Notes: generated from the sequence alone by a model not told the origin. 64,000 nt of DNA from Rhodanobacter panaciterrae (GCF_014651895.1 NZ_BMXT01000003.1:1-64000), one strand, 5' to 3'. Counted from the stretch's first letter, positions 31,618 through 40,465 are shown. Numbers and translations are program-made.

Positions 31618-32337
31618 ATGAGGTCTGTTTCTCCTTCGCTTGAAAGCACGCCGCGGCGCTATGCGCTGCTGTTGCTGCCGGCGTACCCGTTGCTGGCGAT
31701 TGCCGGGGCGGTGACGCATCGGCAGGTGTTCCCGTTGCTGGCGCTGGCCTTGTTGCTGACCGTGCTGATGTTGCCGCGCCTGCTCACCTTTCGCGTGGCA
31801 GCGTGGCTGGTCTGGTTGGGCGTGCTCGCCGCGCTGCTGCTGCTGTCGCTGTACGGCTTTGCCGGTTTGCTGCTGGAAGCCGTGCCGGTGCTGATCAACG
31901 CGTTGCTGGCGTGCTGGTTTGGCCGCACGCTGGGCACGGCCGAGCCGCTGGTGGCGCGCTTCATCGTGGCGATTGAGGGCGCCGAGCGCTTGCAGCAGGC
32001 GGGTGTGGCCGATTACGCGCGCCAGGTCACCTGGTTCTGGACGTTGCTGCTGGGCGCGCAGGCACTCCTGTTGAGCGTGTTGCTGCTGTGCGCCGAACAT
32101 AGCGGTTTGTTGGTGCGCTTCGGTATCACCTCGCCCTTGCAGGTACCCGAACGCTGGGCAGCGACGTGGCTGCATCTGGGTTGTTATGTATTGCTGGCGG
32201 CCGCGTTCCTGCTCGAATACGGCTATCGCCGCTGGCGGTTGCGCCACCTGAGCCATCCTGGCCTGCACGACATGCTGCTGCAGCTGGCCCTGCACTGGCC
32301 GCAGTTGCTGCGCGGCAAGGGCGCGGTGGCGTCATGA
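31618..32337 (+). CDS. COG4648-type integral membrane protein of aryl polyene clusters
   Basis: The 239-residue protein has about six hydrophobic segments (for example residues 15-35, 40-58, 62-80, 140-162 and 190-215). It matches the COG4648 membrane protein that recurs next to the ACP in aryl polyene and xanthomonadin clusters. Its biochemical role is not established as far as I know; anchoring the soluble enzymes to the inner membrane is a guess. Its stop overlaps the start of the dehydratase (ATGA). A 100-base gap separates it from the ACP. Confidence 0.75.
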   Translation: MRSVSPSLESTPRRYALLLLPAYPLLAIAGAVTHRQVFPLLALALLLTVLMLPRLLTFRVAAWLVWLGVLAALLLLSLYGFAGLLLEAVPVLINALLACWFGRTLGTAEPLVARFIVAIEGAERLQQAGVADYARQVTWFWTLLLGAQALLLSVLLLCAEHSGLLVRFGITSPLQVPERWAATWLHLGCYVLLAAAFLLEYGYRRWRLRHLSHPGLHDMLLQLALHWPQLLRGKGAVAS

Positions 32338-32657
32338 GCGGAGCGGGCTTCAATGAAGCGGGTTTCGAACAGACGCTGTGCATCGACGCGAAGCATCCGG
32401 CGTTGCCCGGCCATTTTCCGGGCCAGCCGCTGGTGCCGGGCGTGATCCTGCTGGAGCAGCTGGCGCTGGCGCTGCGCGCGTGGCGCGGGCAACGGCTGGC
32501 CGGTGTGCTGGAAGCGAAATTCATGGCGCCGTTGTTGCCGGAGCAGACGGCCACGCTGCGTTTGACGGAAGCGGATGCGGAGCGCGCACGATTCCGCTTC
32601 GAGATTCGGCGTGACGACATGTTGCTGGCACGCGGCATGATCGAGGGCGCGCCATGA
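32334..32657 (+). CDS. FabZ-like hot-dog 3-hydroxyacyl-ACP dehydratase (ApeI-type)
   Basis: The 107-residue single hot-dog domain has the dehydratase motif HPALPGHFPGQPLVPGVILLE with catalytic His27. It would remove water from 3-hydroxyacyl-ACP to set each trans double bond. In E. coli the equivalent ApeI pairs with a second hot-dog subunit (ApeP), and a matching second gene lies at 36498 here. The start ATG overlaps the previous stop (ATGA), and the next gene starts in the same way, so translation is coupled. Confidence 0.87.
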   Translation: MSGAGFNEAGFEQTLCIDAKHPALPGHFPGQPLVPGVILLEQLALALRAWRGQRLAGVLEAKFMAPLLPEQTATLRLTEADAERARFRFEIRRDDMLLARGMIEGAP

Positions 32658-33610
32658 GCGCGAACGAACACTGGCAGAGCCGCCCGGAAGGCGGCGGCCG
32701 CTTCGCGATCTGGCTGATCCGCGCGATTGCGCTGTACGGCGGGCGTCGGCTGGGCCGGCTGTGCCTGTATCCGATCACGTTGTACTTCTACCTGCGCCGC
32801 GGGCCGGAACGGTTGGCCTCCAAGCAGTACCTGCAGCGTGCGCTCGGCCGGCCGGTCTCGCAGTGGCAGGTGATCAAGCACATCCATTGTTTTGCCGCCA
32901 CGATCCTGGACCGGATCTTCCTGCTGGCACACGGCGAAAAACCCTTCCAGATCGAGACGCAGGGACTGGAACTGCTCGACGAGCGCATCGCGCAGGGTCG
33001 TGGCGTGCTGCTGTTCGGCTCGCATCAGGGCAGCTTCGAGGCACTGCGGGCGATCGGCGCGCGCCGGCCGGAATTGCCGTTGCGGGTGGTGCTGGACAAG
33101 CAGAAGACACCGGCGATGACCGAACTGCTGGAAGCGCTGGCGCCGGAGGTGGGCGCCAACGTGATCGACGCGGCGCAGGACGGCACCTCGATCGCGCTGG
33201 CGATGGCCGAGGCATGCCAGAGTGGTGCGGTGGTGGCGATGCTGGCCGATCGCGGCCGCGGCCATGAGGTGTTGCGACGTGCCGACCTGCTCGGCTCACC
33301 CGCGCCGTTTCCGGTCAGCCCATGGCTGCTTGCGCATGCGCTGCAGGTGCCGGTGGTGCTGTGCTTCGGCCTGTACCTGGGCGGCAACCGTTATCGGCTG
33401 ATCTTCGAGCCACTGAGCGATCGGGTCGAGATTCCACGGCATAACCGCGGCCCGGCACTGGACGCGATGATTGCCCGCTACGCGCAACGGTTGGAACACT
33501 ACATCCATGTCGCTCCCTACAACTGGTTCAATTTCTATGATTTCTGGCAAGACGCGCCTGTTGCTGCTGAGCCTGCTGTTGCCGCTGTGGGCGAGCGCGT
33601 CGGCGTCTGA
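32654..33610 (+). CDS. LpxL/HtrB-family acyltransferase
   Basis: The 318-residue protein has the lipid A late-acyltransferase fold, with an N-terminal membrane helix and the catalytic FGSHQGSFEALR (H-x4-E) motif at about residues 119-130. In aryl polyene clusters this enzyme is thought to transfer an acyl chain onto the glycolipid head that carries the polyene. It starts in an ATGA overlap with the dehydratase. The last 74 bases are also the first 74 of the LolA-like gene in another frame, an unusually long overlap, yet the C terminus keeps a normal family length. Confidence 0.85.
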   Translation: MSANEHWQSRPEGGGRFAIWLIRAIALYGGRRLGRLCLYPITLYFYLRRGPERLASKQYLQRALGRPVSQWQVIKHIHCFAATILDRIFLLAHGEKPFQIETQGLELLDERIAQGRGVLLFGSHQGSFEALRAIGARRPELPLRVVLDKQKTPAMTELLEALAPEVGANVIDAAQDGTSIALAMAEACQSGAVVAMLADRGRGHEVLRRADLLGSPAPFPVSPWLLAHALQVPVVLCFGLYLGGNRYRLIFEPLSDRVEIPRHNRGPALDAMIARYAQRLEHYIHVAPYNWFNFYDFWQDAPVAAEPAVAAVGERVGV

Positions 33611-34193
33611 GCCGGCCGCGGCATCGTCATCGGCGCAAGCGTTGATTACGGCGCTGGGCCAGCCGGCGCCCGCACATACGGCGTTCGCCGAGGCGCGCTT
33701 CCTGCAGGTGCTGGCGCGGCCGCTGGTGGTATCCGGCCAGTTGTCGTGGCTGGGTGGCGATCAGCTGCAGCGGCGTGTCGATCACCCGCAACAGGAAACC
33801 GCCACCATCGCCAACGGCGAAGTGACCCAGCAACGTGTCGGCAAGAGCCCGCGCCATTTTTCGCTCAAGCGCGCGCCGCAGCTGCAGGTCCTGCTGGACA
33901 GTTTCGTGGCGTTGCTCAGTGGTGACGCCGGCCGCTTGCAGCAGGCGTTCGAGATCAGGCAGACCGGGGATGCCGCCGCGGCGTGGACGCTGACCCTGCT
34001 GCCGCGTGACGCAAAGGTGGCCAAGACCGTCGCCAGCATCACCATCGACGGCTACGCGAAGGAGTCGCGCTGCATGCACATGCAGGAAGCCGACGGCGAT
34101 CTGGCGATCGACCTGCTCGGCGCACTGGCGGCGAAGATGCCGGCGCAGCCCACCCGCGAGGCGCTGCAGGCGCTGTGCCAGGGCACGCCCTGA
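33537..34193 (+). CDS. LolA-like periplasmic carrier of the aryl polyene pathway
   Basis: The 218-residue protein has a clear signal peptide (LLLLSLLLPLWASASA). Its body resembles the LolA-related proteins (COG2834/DUF1571-like) paired with MMPL exporters in aryl polyene clusters: RPLVVSGQLSWLGGDQLQRRV, then EVTQQRVGKSPRHFSLKRAPQL. The likely role is to ferry the pigment lipid across the periplasm. The start at 33537 is required for the signal peptide and lies inside the acyltransferase gene (74-base overlap). The MMPL gene starts 2 bases after its stop. Confidence 0.83.
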   Translation: MISGKTRLLLLSLLLPLWASASASEPAAASSSAQALITALGQPAPAHTAFAEARFLQVLARPLVVSGQLSWLGGDQLQRRVDHPQQETATIANGEVTQQRVGKSPRHFSLKRAPQLQVLLDSFVALLSGDAGRLQQAFEIRQTGDAAAAWTLTLLPRDAKVAKTVASITIDGYAKESRCMHMQEADGDLAIDLLGALAAKMPAQPTREALQALCQGTP

Positions 34194-34195
34194 GC

Positions 34196-36514
34196 ATGCG
34201 CCGGGGCGCCCGCGCGACGCTGCTGATCGCCTGGCTGCTGGTCCTGGCCGGGCTCGGCTGGATGGTCAGCCAGCGCCTGAAGATCAGCACCGACCTGCGC
34301 AGCTTCATGCCGGCGCCGACCACGCCGGATCAGCGCCTGTTGATGGAGCAGGTCGGCGACGGGCCCGGTTCGCGCCTGCTGCTGCTATCGATCAGTGGCC
34401 AGTCCGACGCGCAATTGGCCGCGCTGAGTCAGGGCCTCGCTACGGCGCTGAAAAACGACAAGCGCTACAGCCAGATCCTCAACGGCAGTTTTGATTTGGG
34501 CGCGCTGGATGCCAGCCTGCTGCCGTATCGCTACCTGCTGTCGCCGACGCTGGATACGCAGCCGCTGGACGAGGCGTATCTGGCCGATCAGCTGCAGCAG
34601 CGGTTGGATGATCTGTCCTCGCCGGCGGCGAGCCTGCTGAAGGGTCTGCTGCCGCGCGATCCCACGCTGGAAGTGCTCAAGCTGGCCGAGTTGTGGGCGC
34701 CGGCGAAGTCGCCGGAAGTGCGTGAAGGCGTGTGGTTCTCGCCGCAGAACGAAGCCTTGCTGCTGGTGCAGACGGTCGCCGCGGGTTTCGATCCGGGCGC
34801 ACAGCAGCGGGCGATCGACGGCATCCAGCAGGCATTCCACGCGTTGCCCGGCAGCGCCGGCGCGAAACTCGAGCTGAGCGGGCCGGGTTATTTCAGCGTG
34901 GTCGTCGGCGCACAGACGCGGCATCAGGCCGACTGGATCGGGCGCATCTCCACCGTGGGTTTCATCGCGCTGCTGCTGCTGGCGTACCGCAGCTTCAGTT
35001 CGCTGCTGCTGTCGGCGCTGCCGATTGCCAGTGCCGCGCTGGCCGGCATCGCCGCGCTGACCGTGGCGTTTTCCGAAGTGCACGGCATCACCTTGGCGTT
35101 TGGCTTCACCCTGCTCGGCGTGGCGCAGGAGTACCCGATCCGCGTGCTCAGCCATCGCCGCGCCGGCGAGGATGCGGTGCAGAGCGTGCGCGCGTTGTGG
35201 CCGCTGTTGCTCACCGCGATCGCTTCGGCATGCATTGCCTATCTGGCGTTCTACGCGTCGGGTGTGAATGGCTTAAAGCAGCTGGCGGTGTTCACCATCG
35301 TCGGCCTGCTGGTGGCGGGCTTCAGCACCCGCTACCTGCTGTCGCATCTGTTGCCGGTGCGTGTGCGCGACGTGGCCGACATGCGCTGGTTGGCGAAGGC
35401 GCGCGCGTTCGTCGACCGCCTGCCGCGGCCGCGCTGGATTCCCCTCGTGGTGGCGCTGGCGATCGTGCTGATGCTGGCCTTCGCGCGTGGCTCGTTCTGG
35501 CAGAACAACCTTGCCGCGTTGACGCCGTTGCCGCAGGACATGCTGCAGCACGACGCGCGTCTGCGCGAGGCGCTCGGCGCACCGGACGTGCGCTACCTGC
35601 TGGTGCTGCAGGCTTCGAGCGAGCAAGGCGTGCTGGCGTTGTCGGAACAATTGCAGTCGCAGGTGGATGCACTGGTGGCGAAGCATGCGGTCGACGCGCT
35701 GGAACTGCCATCGCGCTACCTGCCGACGGTGGCCTTGCAGCAGGCACGACAGCAGAAGCTGCCGGATCGCGCCACGCTGCAGCAGTCCCTGCACGAAGCG
35801 CTGCAGGGCCTGCCGTTCCGCCCCGATCTGTTCCAGTCGTTCCTCGACGACGTGCAGGCGGCGCGTGCGCTGCCACCACTGACACCCGAGCGTTACGCAC
35901 AGACGCCGCTTGGCCAGCGGCTCGCCGCGATGCTGGTGCAGCGCGACGGGCACTGGCTGGGACTGGGCACGATCAGCGGCGTGCACGACGTGGCCGCATT
36001 GCAGGCACTCGGTGAAAACTCCCACGGCACGGTTCGCCTGCTCGACCTGAAGGCAGCGAGCGAATCGCTGGTGGTCGATTACCGCACGCGCATCCTGCAG
36101 GCCTTGCTGATCGCTGCGGTCTTGTTGGTGCTTACCATCACGATCTCGCTGCGAAGCCTTCGTCGTGCCTGGCACGTGCTGGCGCCGATGACGCTGGCGA
36201 CGTTCCTGGTGCTGGCGGTCGAGCGCGTGGCCGGCGTCGAGATCTCGCTGTTCCACCTGGTCGCCCTGATTCTTGCCGGCGGCCTCGGCCTGCACTACGC
36301 GTTGTTCTTCGAACGCGATACCGGCGATCCGGCCGAGCAACGGCGCACCCTGCACGCGACCATCGTCTGCGTGCTGTCCGCGCTGCTGGTGTTCGGCATG
36401 CTGGCGTGGGCCACGATTCCGGTGCTTCGTGCGATCGGGCTTACCGTGAGCCTCGGCGTGGCGTTCCACTTCTGCCTGTCGATCTTGATGGCGCCGCATG
36501 CTTCCGAAGACTGA
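34196..36514 (+). CDS. MMPL-family RND-type exporter of the aryl polyene pathway
   Basis: The 772-residue protein has the MMPL arrangement: TM1 (about residues 8-25), a large periplasmic loop to about 245, a bundle of five or six helices (about 250-425), TM7 region near 430, a second periplasmic loop, and the final bundle (about 625-765). It would extract the polyene lipid from the inner membrane and hand it to the LolA-like carrier, driven by the proton gradient. The ATG at 34196 follows the previous stop by 2 bases; an earlier in-frame ATG at 34175 would overlap that gene. It overlaps the next gene by 17 bases. Confidence 0.88.
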   Translation: MRRGARATLLIAWLLVLAGLGWMVSQRLKISTDLRSFMPAPTTPDQRLLMEQVGDGPGSRLLLLSISGQSDAQLAALSQGLATALKNDKRYSQILNGSFDLGALDASLLPYRYLLSPTLDTQPLDEAYLADQLQQRLDDLSSPAASLLKGLLPRDPTLEVLKLAELWAPAKSPEVREGVWFSPQNEALLLVQTVAAGFDPGAQQRAIDGIQQAFHALPGSAGAKLELSGPGYFSVVVGAQTRHQADWIGRISTVGFIALLLLAYRSFSSLLLSALPIASAALAGIAALTVAFSEVHGITLAFGFTLLGVAQEYPIRVLSHRRAGEDAVQSVRALWPLLLTAIASACIAYLAFYASGVNGLKQLAVFTIVGLLVAGFSTRYLLSHLLPVRVRDVADMRWLAKARAFVDRLPRPRWIPLVVALAIVLMLAFARGSFWQNNLAALTPLPQDMLQHDARLREALGAPDVRYLLVLQASSEQGVLALSEQLQSQVDALVAKHAVDALELPSRYLPTVALQQARQQKLPDRATLQQSLHEALQGLPFRPDLFQSFLDDVQAARALPPLTPERYAQTPLGQRLAAMLVQRDGHWLGLGTISGVHDVAALQALGENSHGTVRLLDLKAASESLVVDYRTRILQALLIAAVLLVLTITISLRSLRRAWHVLAPMTLATFLVLAVERVAGVEISLFHLVALILAGGLGLHYALFFERDTGDPAEQRRTLHATIVCVLSALLVFGMLAWATIPVLRAIGLTVSLGVAFHFCLSILMAPHASED

Positions 36515-36932
36515 CTGGGCGTCATTGATCCCGCACGCCGGCACGATGTGCCTGCTGGATGCGGTGCAGGCGTGGGATGCCAGCACAATCCATGCGGTCA
36601 GCGCCGGACATGCGCGCATCGAGAATCCGCTGCGTGAAAGCCAGGGCCTGCACGCAGTGCACCTGGCCGAGTACGGCGCACAGGCGATGGCGGTGCACGG
36701 TGCTTTGCTGGCGCGTTCGCGCGGCATCGAGGAAGTGCGTCCCGGCCGGCTGGTCAGCCTGCGCGACGTGCAGTTGTTCGAGGAATACGTCGATCGGCTG
36801 GACGGCCATCTGGACGTCCATGCCGAATGCCTGTACGCCGACGACGGCGGCGCGCAGTATGCATTCCGCGTCGAGCATCGCGGCCGGCTGCTCGCCAGCG
36901 GCCGTGCTGCCGTCATCCATCCTGCCATCTGA
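36498..36932 (+). CDS. Second hot-dog dehydratase subunit (ApeP-type)
   Basis: The 144-residue hot-dog protein starts with the family-typical LIPHAGTMCLLDAV (His13) and has the GAQAMAVHGALLA helix near 61-73. It matches the ApeP-like '3-hydroxyacyl-ACP dehydratase' found beside ketoreductases in aryl polyene clusters, thought to partner the ApeI-like subunit encoded at 32334. It starts 17 bases inside the exporter gene. Nineteen bases separate it from the ketoreductase. Confidence 0.83.
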   Translation: MLPKTDWASLIPHAGTMCLLDAVQAWDASTIHAVSAGHARIENPLRESQGLHAVHLAEYGAQAMAVHGALLARSRGIEEVRPGRLVSLRDVQLFEEYVDRLDGHLDVHAECLYADDGGAQYAFRVEHRGRLLASGRAAVIHPAI

Positions 36933-36951
36933 GCATCGAGCGAGTGTCGCC

Positions 36952-37689
36952 ATGTCAGAAATCATGAGTTCACGTCGCGCACTCGTCACCGGCGGCAGCG
37001 GCGAACTGGGTGGTGCGATCTGCCACGCGCTCGCCGGCGCCGGCTGGCAGGTGATCGTGCATGGTCACCAGAGCCTGGCCCGGGCCGAGGAAACCGCGGC
37101 GGCGATCCGCGCGGCCAGTGGCAGCGCGCAGGCGATCGCGTTCGACGTCACCGATGCCGAAGTGACCCGTGCGGCACTGGATGTGCTGCTGAGCGAAGGG
37201 CCGATCCACGCGCTGATCAACAACGCCGGCGTGCACGACGACGCGCCGATGGCCGGGATGAGCGAGGAGCAATGGCACCGGGTGATCGATGTCTCGTTGC
37301 ACGGCTTCTTCCACGTCACCCAGCCGTTGCTGCTGCCGATGGCGCGCGCGCGTTTCGGCCGCATCGTGTCGGTCAGTTCGGTAGCGGCGCAGCTGGGCAA
37401 TCGCGGGCAGACCAATTACGCGGCGGCGAAGGCGGCGCTGCACGGCGCCAGCAAGTCGCTGGCGCGCGAAATGGCCTCGCGCGGCATCACCGTCAACGTG
37501 GTCGCGCCCGGCGTGATCGAGGGGCGCATGGCCGACGCGGCGTTTCCGCCGGAACGCATCCGCGAGGTGGTGCCGGCGCAGCGCGCCGGCAAGCCGGAAG
37601 AGGTTGCCGCGCTGGTCGCGTTCCTGTGTTCGGAGGCTGCCGGCTACATCAACGGCCAGGTGATCGGCGTCAACGGCGGCATGGGCTGA
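36952..37689 (+). CDS. FabG-like 3-ketoacyl-ACP reductase
   Basis: The 245-residue short-chain dehydrogenase has the cofactor motif TGGSGELG (13-20), NNAG (90-93), and catalytic Ser143, Tyr156 and Lys160 in NYAAAK. The Arg8-Arg9 near the N terminus fits NADPH preference. It reduces the 3-keto group after each extension of the aryl polyene chain. It ends the plus-strand operon and converges on the glycosyltransferase with a 20-base gap. An ATG four codons later (36964) is an alternative start. Confidence 0.9.
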   Translation: MSEIMSSRRALVTGGSGELGGAICHALAGAGWQVIVHGHQSLARAEETAAAIRAASGSAQAIAFDVTDAEVTRAALDVLLSEGPIHALINNAGVHDDAPMAGMSEEQWHRVIDVSLHGFFHVTQPLLLPMARARFGRIVSVSSVAAQLGNRGQTNYAAAKAALHGASKSLAREMASRGITVNVVAPGVIEGRMADAAFPPERIREVVPAQRAGKPEEVAALVAFLCSEAAGYINGQVIGVNGGMG

Positions 37690-37709
37690 CATCCCGCCGG
37701 ACGGTCAAT

Positions 37710-38459
37710 TCAAGGGCGACCGACGACGATCGGCGCGGCGAGCGATCGGCGATGACTGGCCATGACGTCGCCGTAATGAAAGACCCGGCCGATCGTGTAG
37801 AGGGTGATGCGGGTGACATCGCCGACCGGATTGAAATGGCTGAGGCGGAACTCGCCGTGGTAACGCGAGGCGATCGGTACCGAGACCACGCCGAGCTTTT
37901 TCTCGCGCGAGGCTGCGATCAGGATCGCCGCTTCGAACACGAAATTCTCCGCCGGCAGGTCGGCCAGGTCCAGCGCCGCGCGCGGATACCAGCGCTGGCC
38001 ACTCTGGGTGTCGGCGATCGGCTGCGCGCAGGCCCACGAGATGCCCCAGTCGGCGACGGCGTTGGCGCGGCGACGGGCCTTCGGCTGTTGCTCGCGATCG
38101 AGCAGGCGCGCACCGATCACAATGTGTTCGGGATACTGTGTGGCGGCCGCCACGATGCGCGGGATGTCGCTGGCCAGGTGCTGGCCGTCGCCATCCATCG
38201 TCAGCACCGCGTCGTAGCCCTGCCGCAGCGCCTCGCGAAAGCCGCGGCGCAGCGCCTCGCCCTTGCCGTGTCGCTCATTCTGACGCAGCAAGGTCACTGG
38301 CAACGCGGCGACGATGTCTGGCGTGCGATCGTTGGAGCCGTCGTCGATCACGATGACCGGTGCACCCAGCGCCAGCACGGACTCGACCACCGACTGGATC
38401 GCGGCTTCCTCGTTGAGGCAGGGAATCAGCACGCACCAGCGCGCGACAGCGGTATTCAA
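37710..38459 (-). CDS. Family 2 glycosyltransferase
   Basis: The 249-residue GT-A enzyme has CVLIPCLNEE at the N terminus, VIVIDDGSNDRT, and the metal-binding DGDGQH near residue 92, followed by a QSGQRWYPR acceptor segment. It has no transmembrane helices and looks soluble. In this setting it probably adds the sugar of the polyene glycolipid head (xanthomonadin-type pigments are linked to a sugar or glycerol). The start is a TTG at 38459 backed by AGGGAG 8 bases upstream. It is the last gene of the minus-strand KS-CLF-GT set. Confidence 0.85.
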   Translation of the reverse strand: MNTAVARWCVLIPCLNEEAAIQSVVESVLALGAPVIVIDDGSNDRTPDIVAALPVTLLRQNERHGKGEALRRGFREALRQGYDAVLTMDGDGQHLASDIPRIVAAATQYPEHIVIGARLLDREQQPKARRRANAVADWGISWACAQPIADTQSGQRWYPRAALDLADLPAENFVFEAAILIAASREKKLGVVSVPIASRYHGEFRLSHFNPVGDVTRITLYTIGRVFHYGDVMASHRRSLAAPIVVGRP

Positions 38460-38474
38460 GCGACCAGCTCCCTT

Positions 38475-39263
38475 TCAGACATGATCCATGTCGATCTGCA
38501 GCCCCAGTGTAGCGGCGGCCGCCAGCTGGCAGCGTCCTTCGGTGCGGGTCAGCAACGCCAGCAGCGGCAAACCACTGGCTGACGGGTTGTCGTCGCGCCA
38601 GCCGGCCAGCGGTTCGTCCAGTGCGCTATCCGGGTGTGCCGGGGTCAGCTCCAGATCGAGCCGGGCCAGTGTCGCGCCGCTGCGTTCGGGCGCCAATACC
38701 AGCGCACAGCCGAACGGCTGGCGGCAGTGGGTGACTTCGCCCAGCGGCCCACTGCCGGCGGTGTCGCTGCACACCAGCAGTACCGCGCGCTGTTCGGCCA
38801 CCGCCTGGCTGGCCGCTTCGAGCAGGCCGGCGCCGAAGCTGGCGCGCTGCGCGGCCACCGCGGTGGAGGGGGTGTGGCAATCGGTGGCGATGGTCCAGTA
38901 GCCGACCGCCGCGTTGTGCACCGAATTGTGGAAACGGATCGGCGACAGCTCGGCCGGCGCCTGCGCCAGCGTCGCGCACATGTAGTCGGTGATCGGCTGG
39001 TCGCCGTGCGAGGAGGCGAAGACGCAGGCCAGCGTGGCGGCGTCGCGGCCGCTCATCGCCACCGCCTGCCCGGCCACTTCGACCGCCAGCAGCACGCTTT
39101 CCGGCGCACGCCGGCGTTCGTTCGGCGGCAGTCTGGCGGCGGCAGGGCGGGCGGGTGGCGGCACCGGCGTGGCACCGCCCAGCAGCGACTTGAGTGCGGC
39201 GAAGTCGGCCAGTTGCGGCGACCACAGGCCGACGCCTTCCACATAGACGCGCAGCGCACTCAT
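38475..39263 (-). CDS. Ketosynthase-like chain-length factor (Ketoacyl-synt_2 type)
   Basis: The 262-residue protein covers only the N-terminal half of a ketosynthase fold, as in the 'beta-ketoacyl synthase chain-length factor' of aryl polyene clusters. It reads ASSHGDQPITDYMCATLA and then TIATDCHTPSTAV, which aligns with the TISTACSSS active-site segment of the neighbouring ketosynthase and retains a Cys (residue 129). The two catalytic histidine motifs are absent. It should form a heterodimer with the KS and set chain length. Its start codon overlaps the KS stop (ATGA), the usual KS-CLF coupling. Forty upstream codons are open but spurious. Confidence 0.82.
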   Translation of the reverse strand: MSALRVYVEGVGLWSPQLADFAALKSLLGGATPVPPPARPAAARLPPNERRRAPESVLLAVEVAGQAVAMSGRDAATLACVFASSHGDQPITDYMCATLAQAPAELSPIRFHNSVHNAAVGYWTIATDCHTPSTAVAAQRASFGAGLLEAASQAVAEQRAVLLVCSDTAGSGPLGEVTHCRQPFGCALVLAPERSGATLARLDLELTPAHPDSALDEPLAGWRDDNPSASGLPLLALLTRTEGRCQLAAAATLGLQIDMDHV

Positions 39264-40465
39264 GCGGCGAATCCCGCACGGGCGAACGCGAGGCAGGCAT
39301 TGTTGCCGCCGAAGCCGAACGAGTTGCTGAGCGCCACGTCGACGCGCTGCTGCTCGTTGCGCCAGGCGAACGACGCGCCGCAAAGCGGATCGGGAGCCTC
39401 GCCGCCGAGGTTGCCGGGAACCAGGCCGTGCTCGATCGCCAGCAGCGCGATGGTGGCCTCGACGATGCCGGCCGCACCCAGCGTGTGGCCGGTGAAACCC
39501 TTGGTGGAGCTGGCCCGCGTACGGGCCGGAAATGCGCGACCGACCAGTGCCGCCTCGACCTCGTCGTTCTTCTGGCTGGCGGTGCCGTGCAGGTTGATGT
39601 AGTCGACCTGGCTGACGTCGAGGCCGGCGCGGGTCAATGCGTCACGCAGCGCCAGTTCGGCGCCGAGTCCGTCCGGATGTGGGGTGGACATGTGATGCGC
39701 GTCGCTGGCTTCGCCGTAGCCGAGCAGTTGCGGCGCGTCGGGCGCGCTGTCGATCCGTTCCAGCAAGGCGAAGCCGGCCGCTTCGCCGATCGAGATGCCA
39801 TCGCGCGCGGCGTCGAACGGCCGGCACGGAGCGAGCGACACCAGCTCCAGCGCGTTGAAGCCGAACAGCACGCTGTCGCACAGGGTATCCACGCCACCGA
39901 CCACCGCCGCATCGATCAGACCGAGGCGGATCATCCGCTCGGCATTGGCAAACACCTTGGCGCTGGACGAGCAGGCGGTCGAGATCGTCAGGCACGGACC
40001 TTCCAGTTGCAGCGCGGCCGCCACGAAGGCGGCCAGCGAATGCGGCGCGTGGATCGCCGGACGCAGCATGTCGTCGGCAAAACCGCCATCGGGATCGAGC
40101 CGACGGTACGCCTCTTCGGTGGCGCCGATGCTGGCGGTGGAGGTGCCCAGCAGCAGCGCAATGCGACCGGCGCCGTAGCGTTCGCGCGCGGCCTGCACGC
40201 GGTCGAGAAAGCTGTCCTGGTTCAGGCCGAGCCAGGCCAGCCGGTTGTTGCGGCATTCCCACGTCGCCAGCGTGGCGGGCAGGGCGCCCTCTTCCACGCC
40301 GTCGACGCGGCCGATCCAGCACGCCAGCGGCGCGCTGCTGAAGTCATTCGGGCGCAGTCCACTGCGTGCGGCCTGCAGCGCGTCGAGATGCGCTGTGCGA
40401 CCGTGGCCAATGGCGGAAGTGGCGGTGTACGCGGTGATCGCGAGGGGTGTCATCAGGTCAAGCAT
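39260..40465 (-). CDS. FabF-like beta-ketoacyl-ACP synthase of the aryl polyene pathway
   Basis: The 401-residue ketosynthase has the complete triad: Cys165 in TACSSS, His293 in LHGTAS, and His327 in TGHTLGAAG. It condenses malonyl-ACP with the growing aryl polyene and works with the chain-length factor encoded downstream. It leads the minus-strand KS-CLF-glycosyltransferase operon and is divergent from a YdcF-like gene across 155 bases. An ATG four codons in (40453) is an alternative start; neither has a strong ribosome site. Confidence 0.92.
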   Translation of the reverse strand: MLDLMTPLAITAYTATSAIGHGRTAHLDALQAARSGLRPNDFSSAPLACWIGRVDGVEEGALPATLATWECRNNRLAWLGLNQDSFLDRVQAARERYGAGRIALLLGTSTASIGATEEAYRRLDPDGGFADDMLRPAIHAPHSLAAFVAAALQLEGPCLTISTACSSSAKVFANAERMIRLGLIDAAVVGGVDTLCDSVLFGFNALELVSLAPCRPFDAARDGISIGEAAGFALLERIDSAPDAPQLLGYGEASDAHHMSTPHPDGLGAELALRDALTRAGLDVSQVDYINLHGTASQKNDEVEAALVGRAFPARTRASSTKGFTGHTLGAAGIVEATIALLAIEHGLVPGNLGGEAPDPLCGASFAWRNEQQRVDVALSNSFGFGGNNACLAFARAGFAA

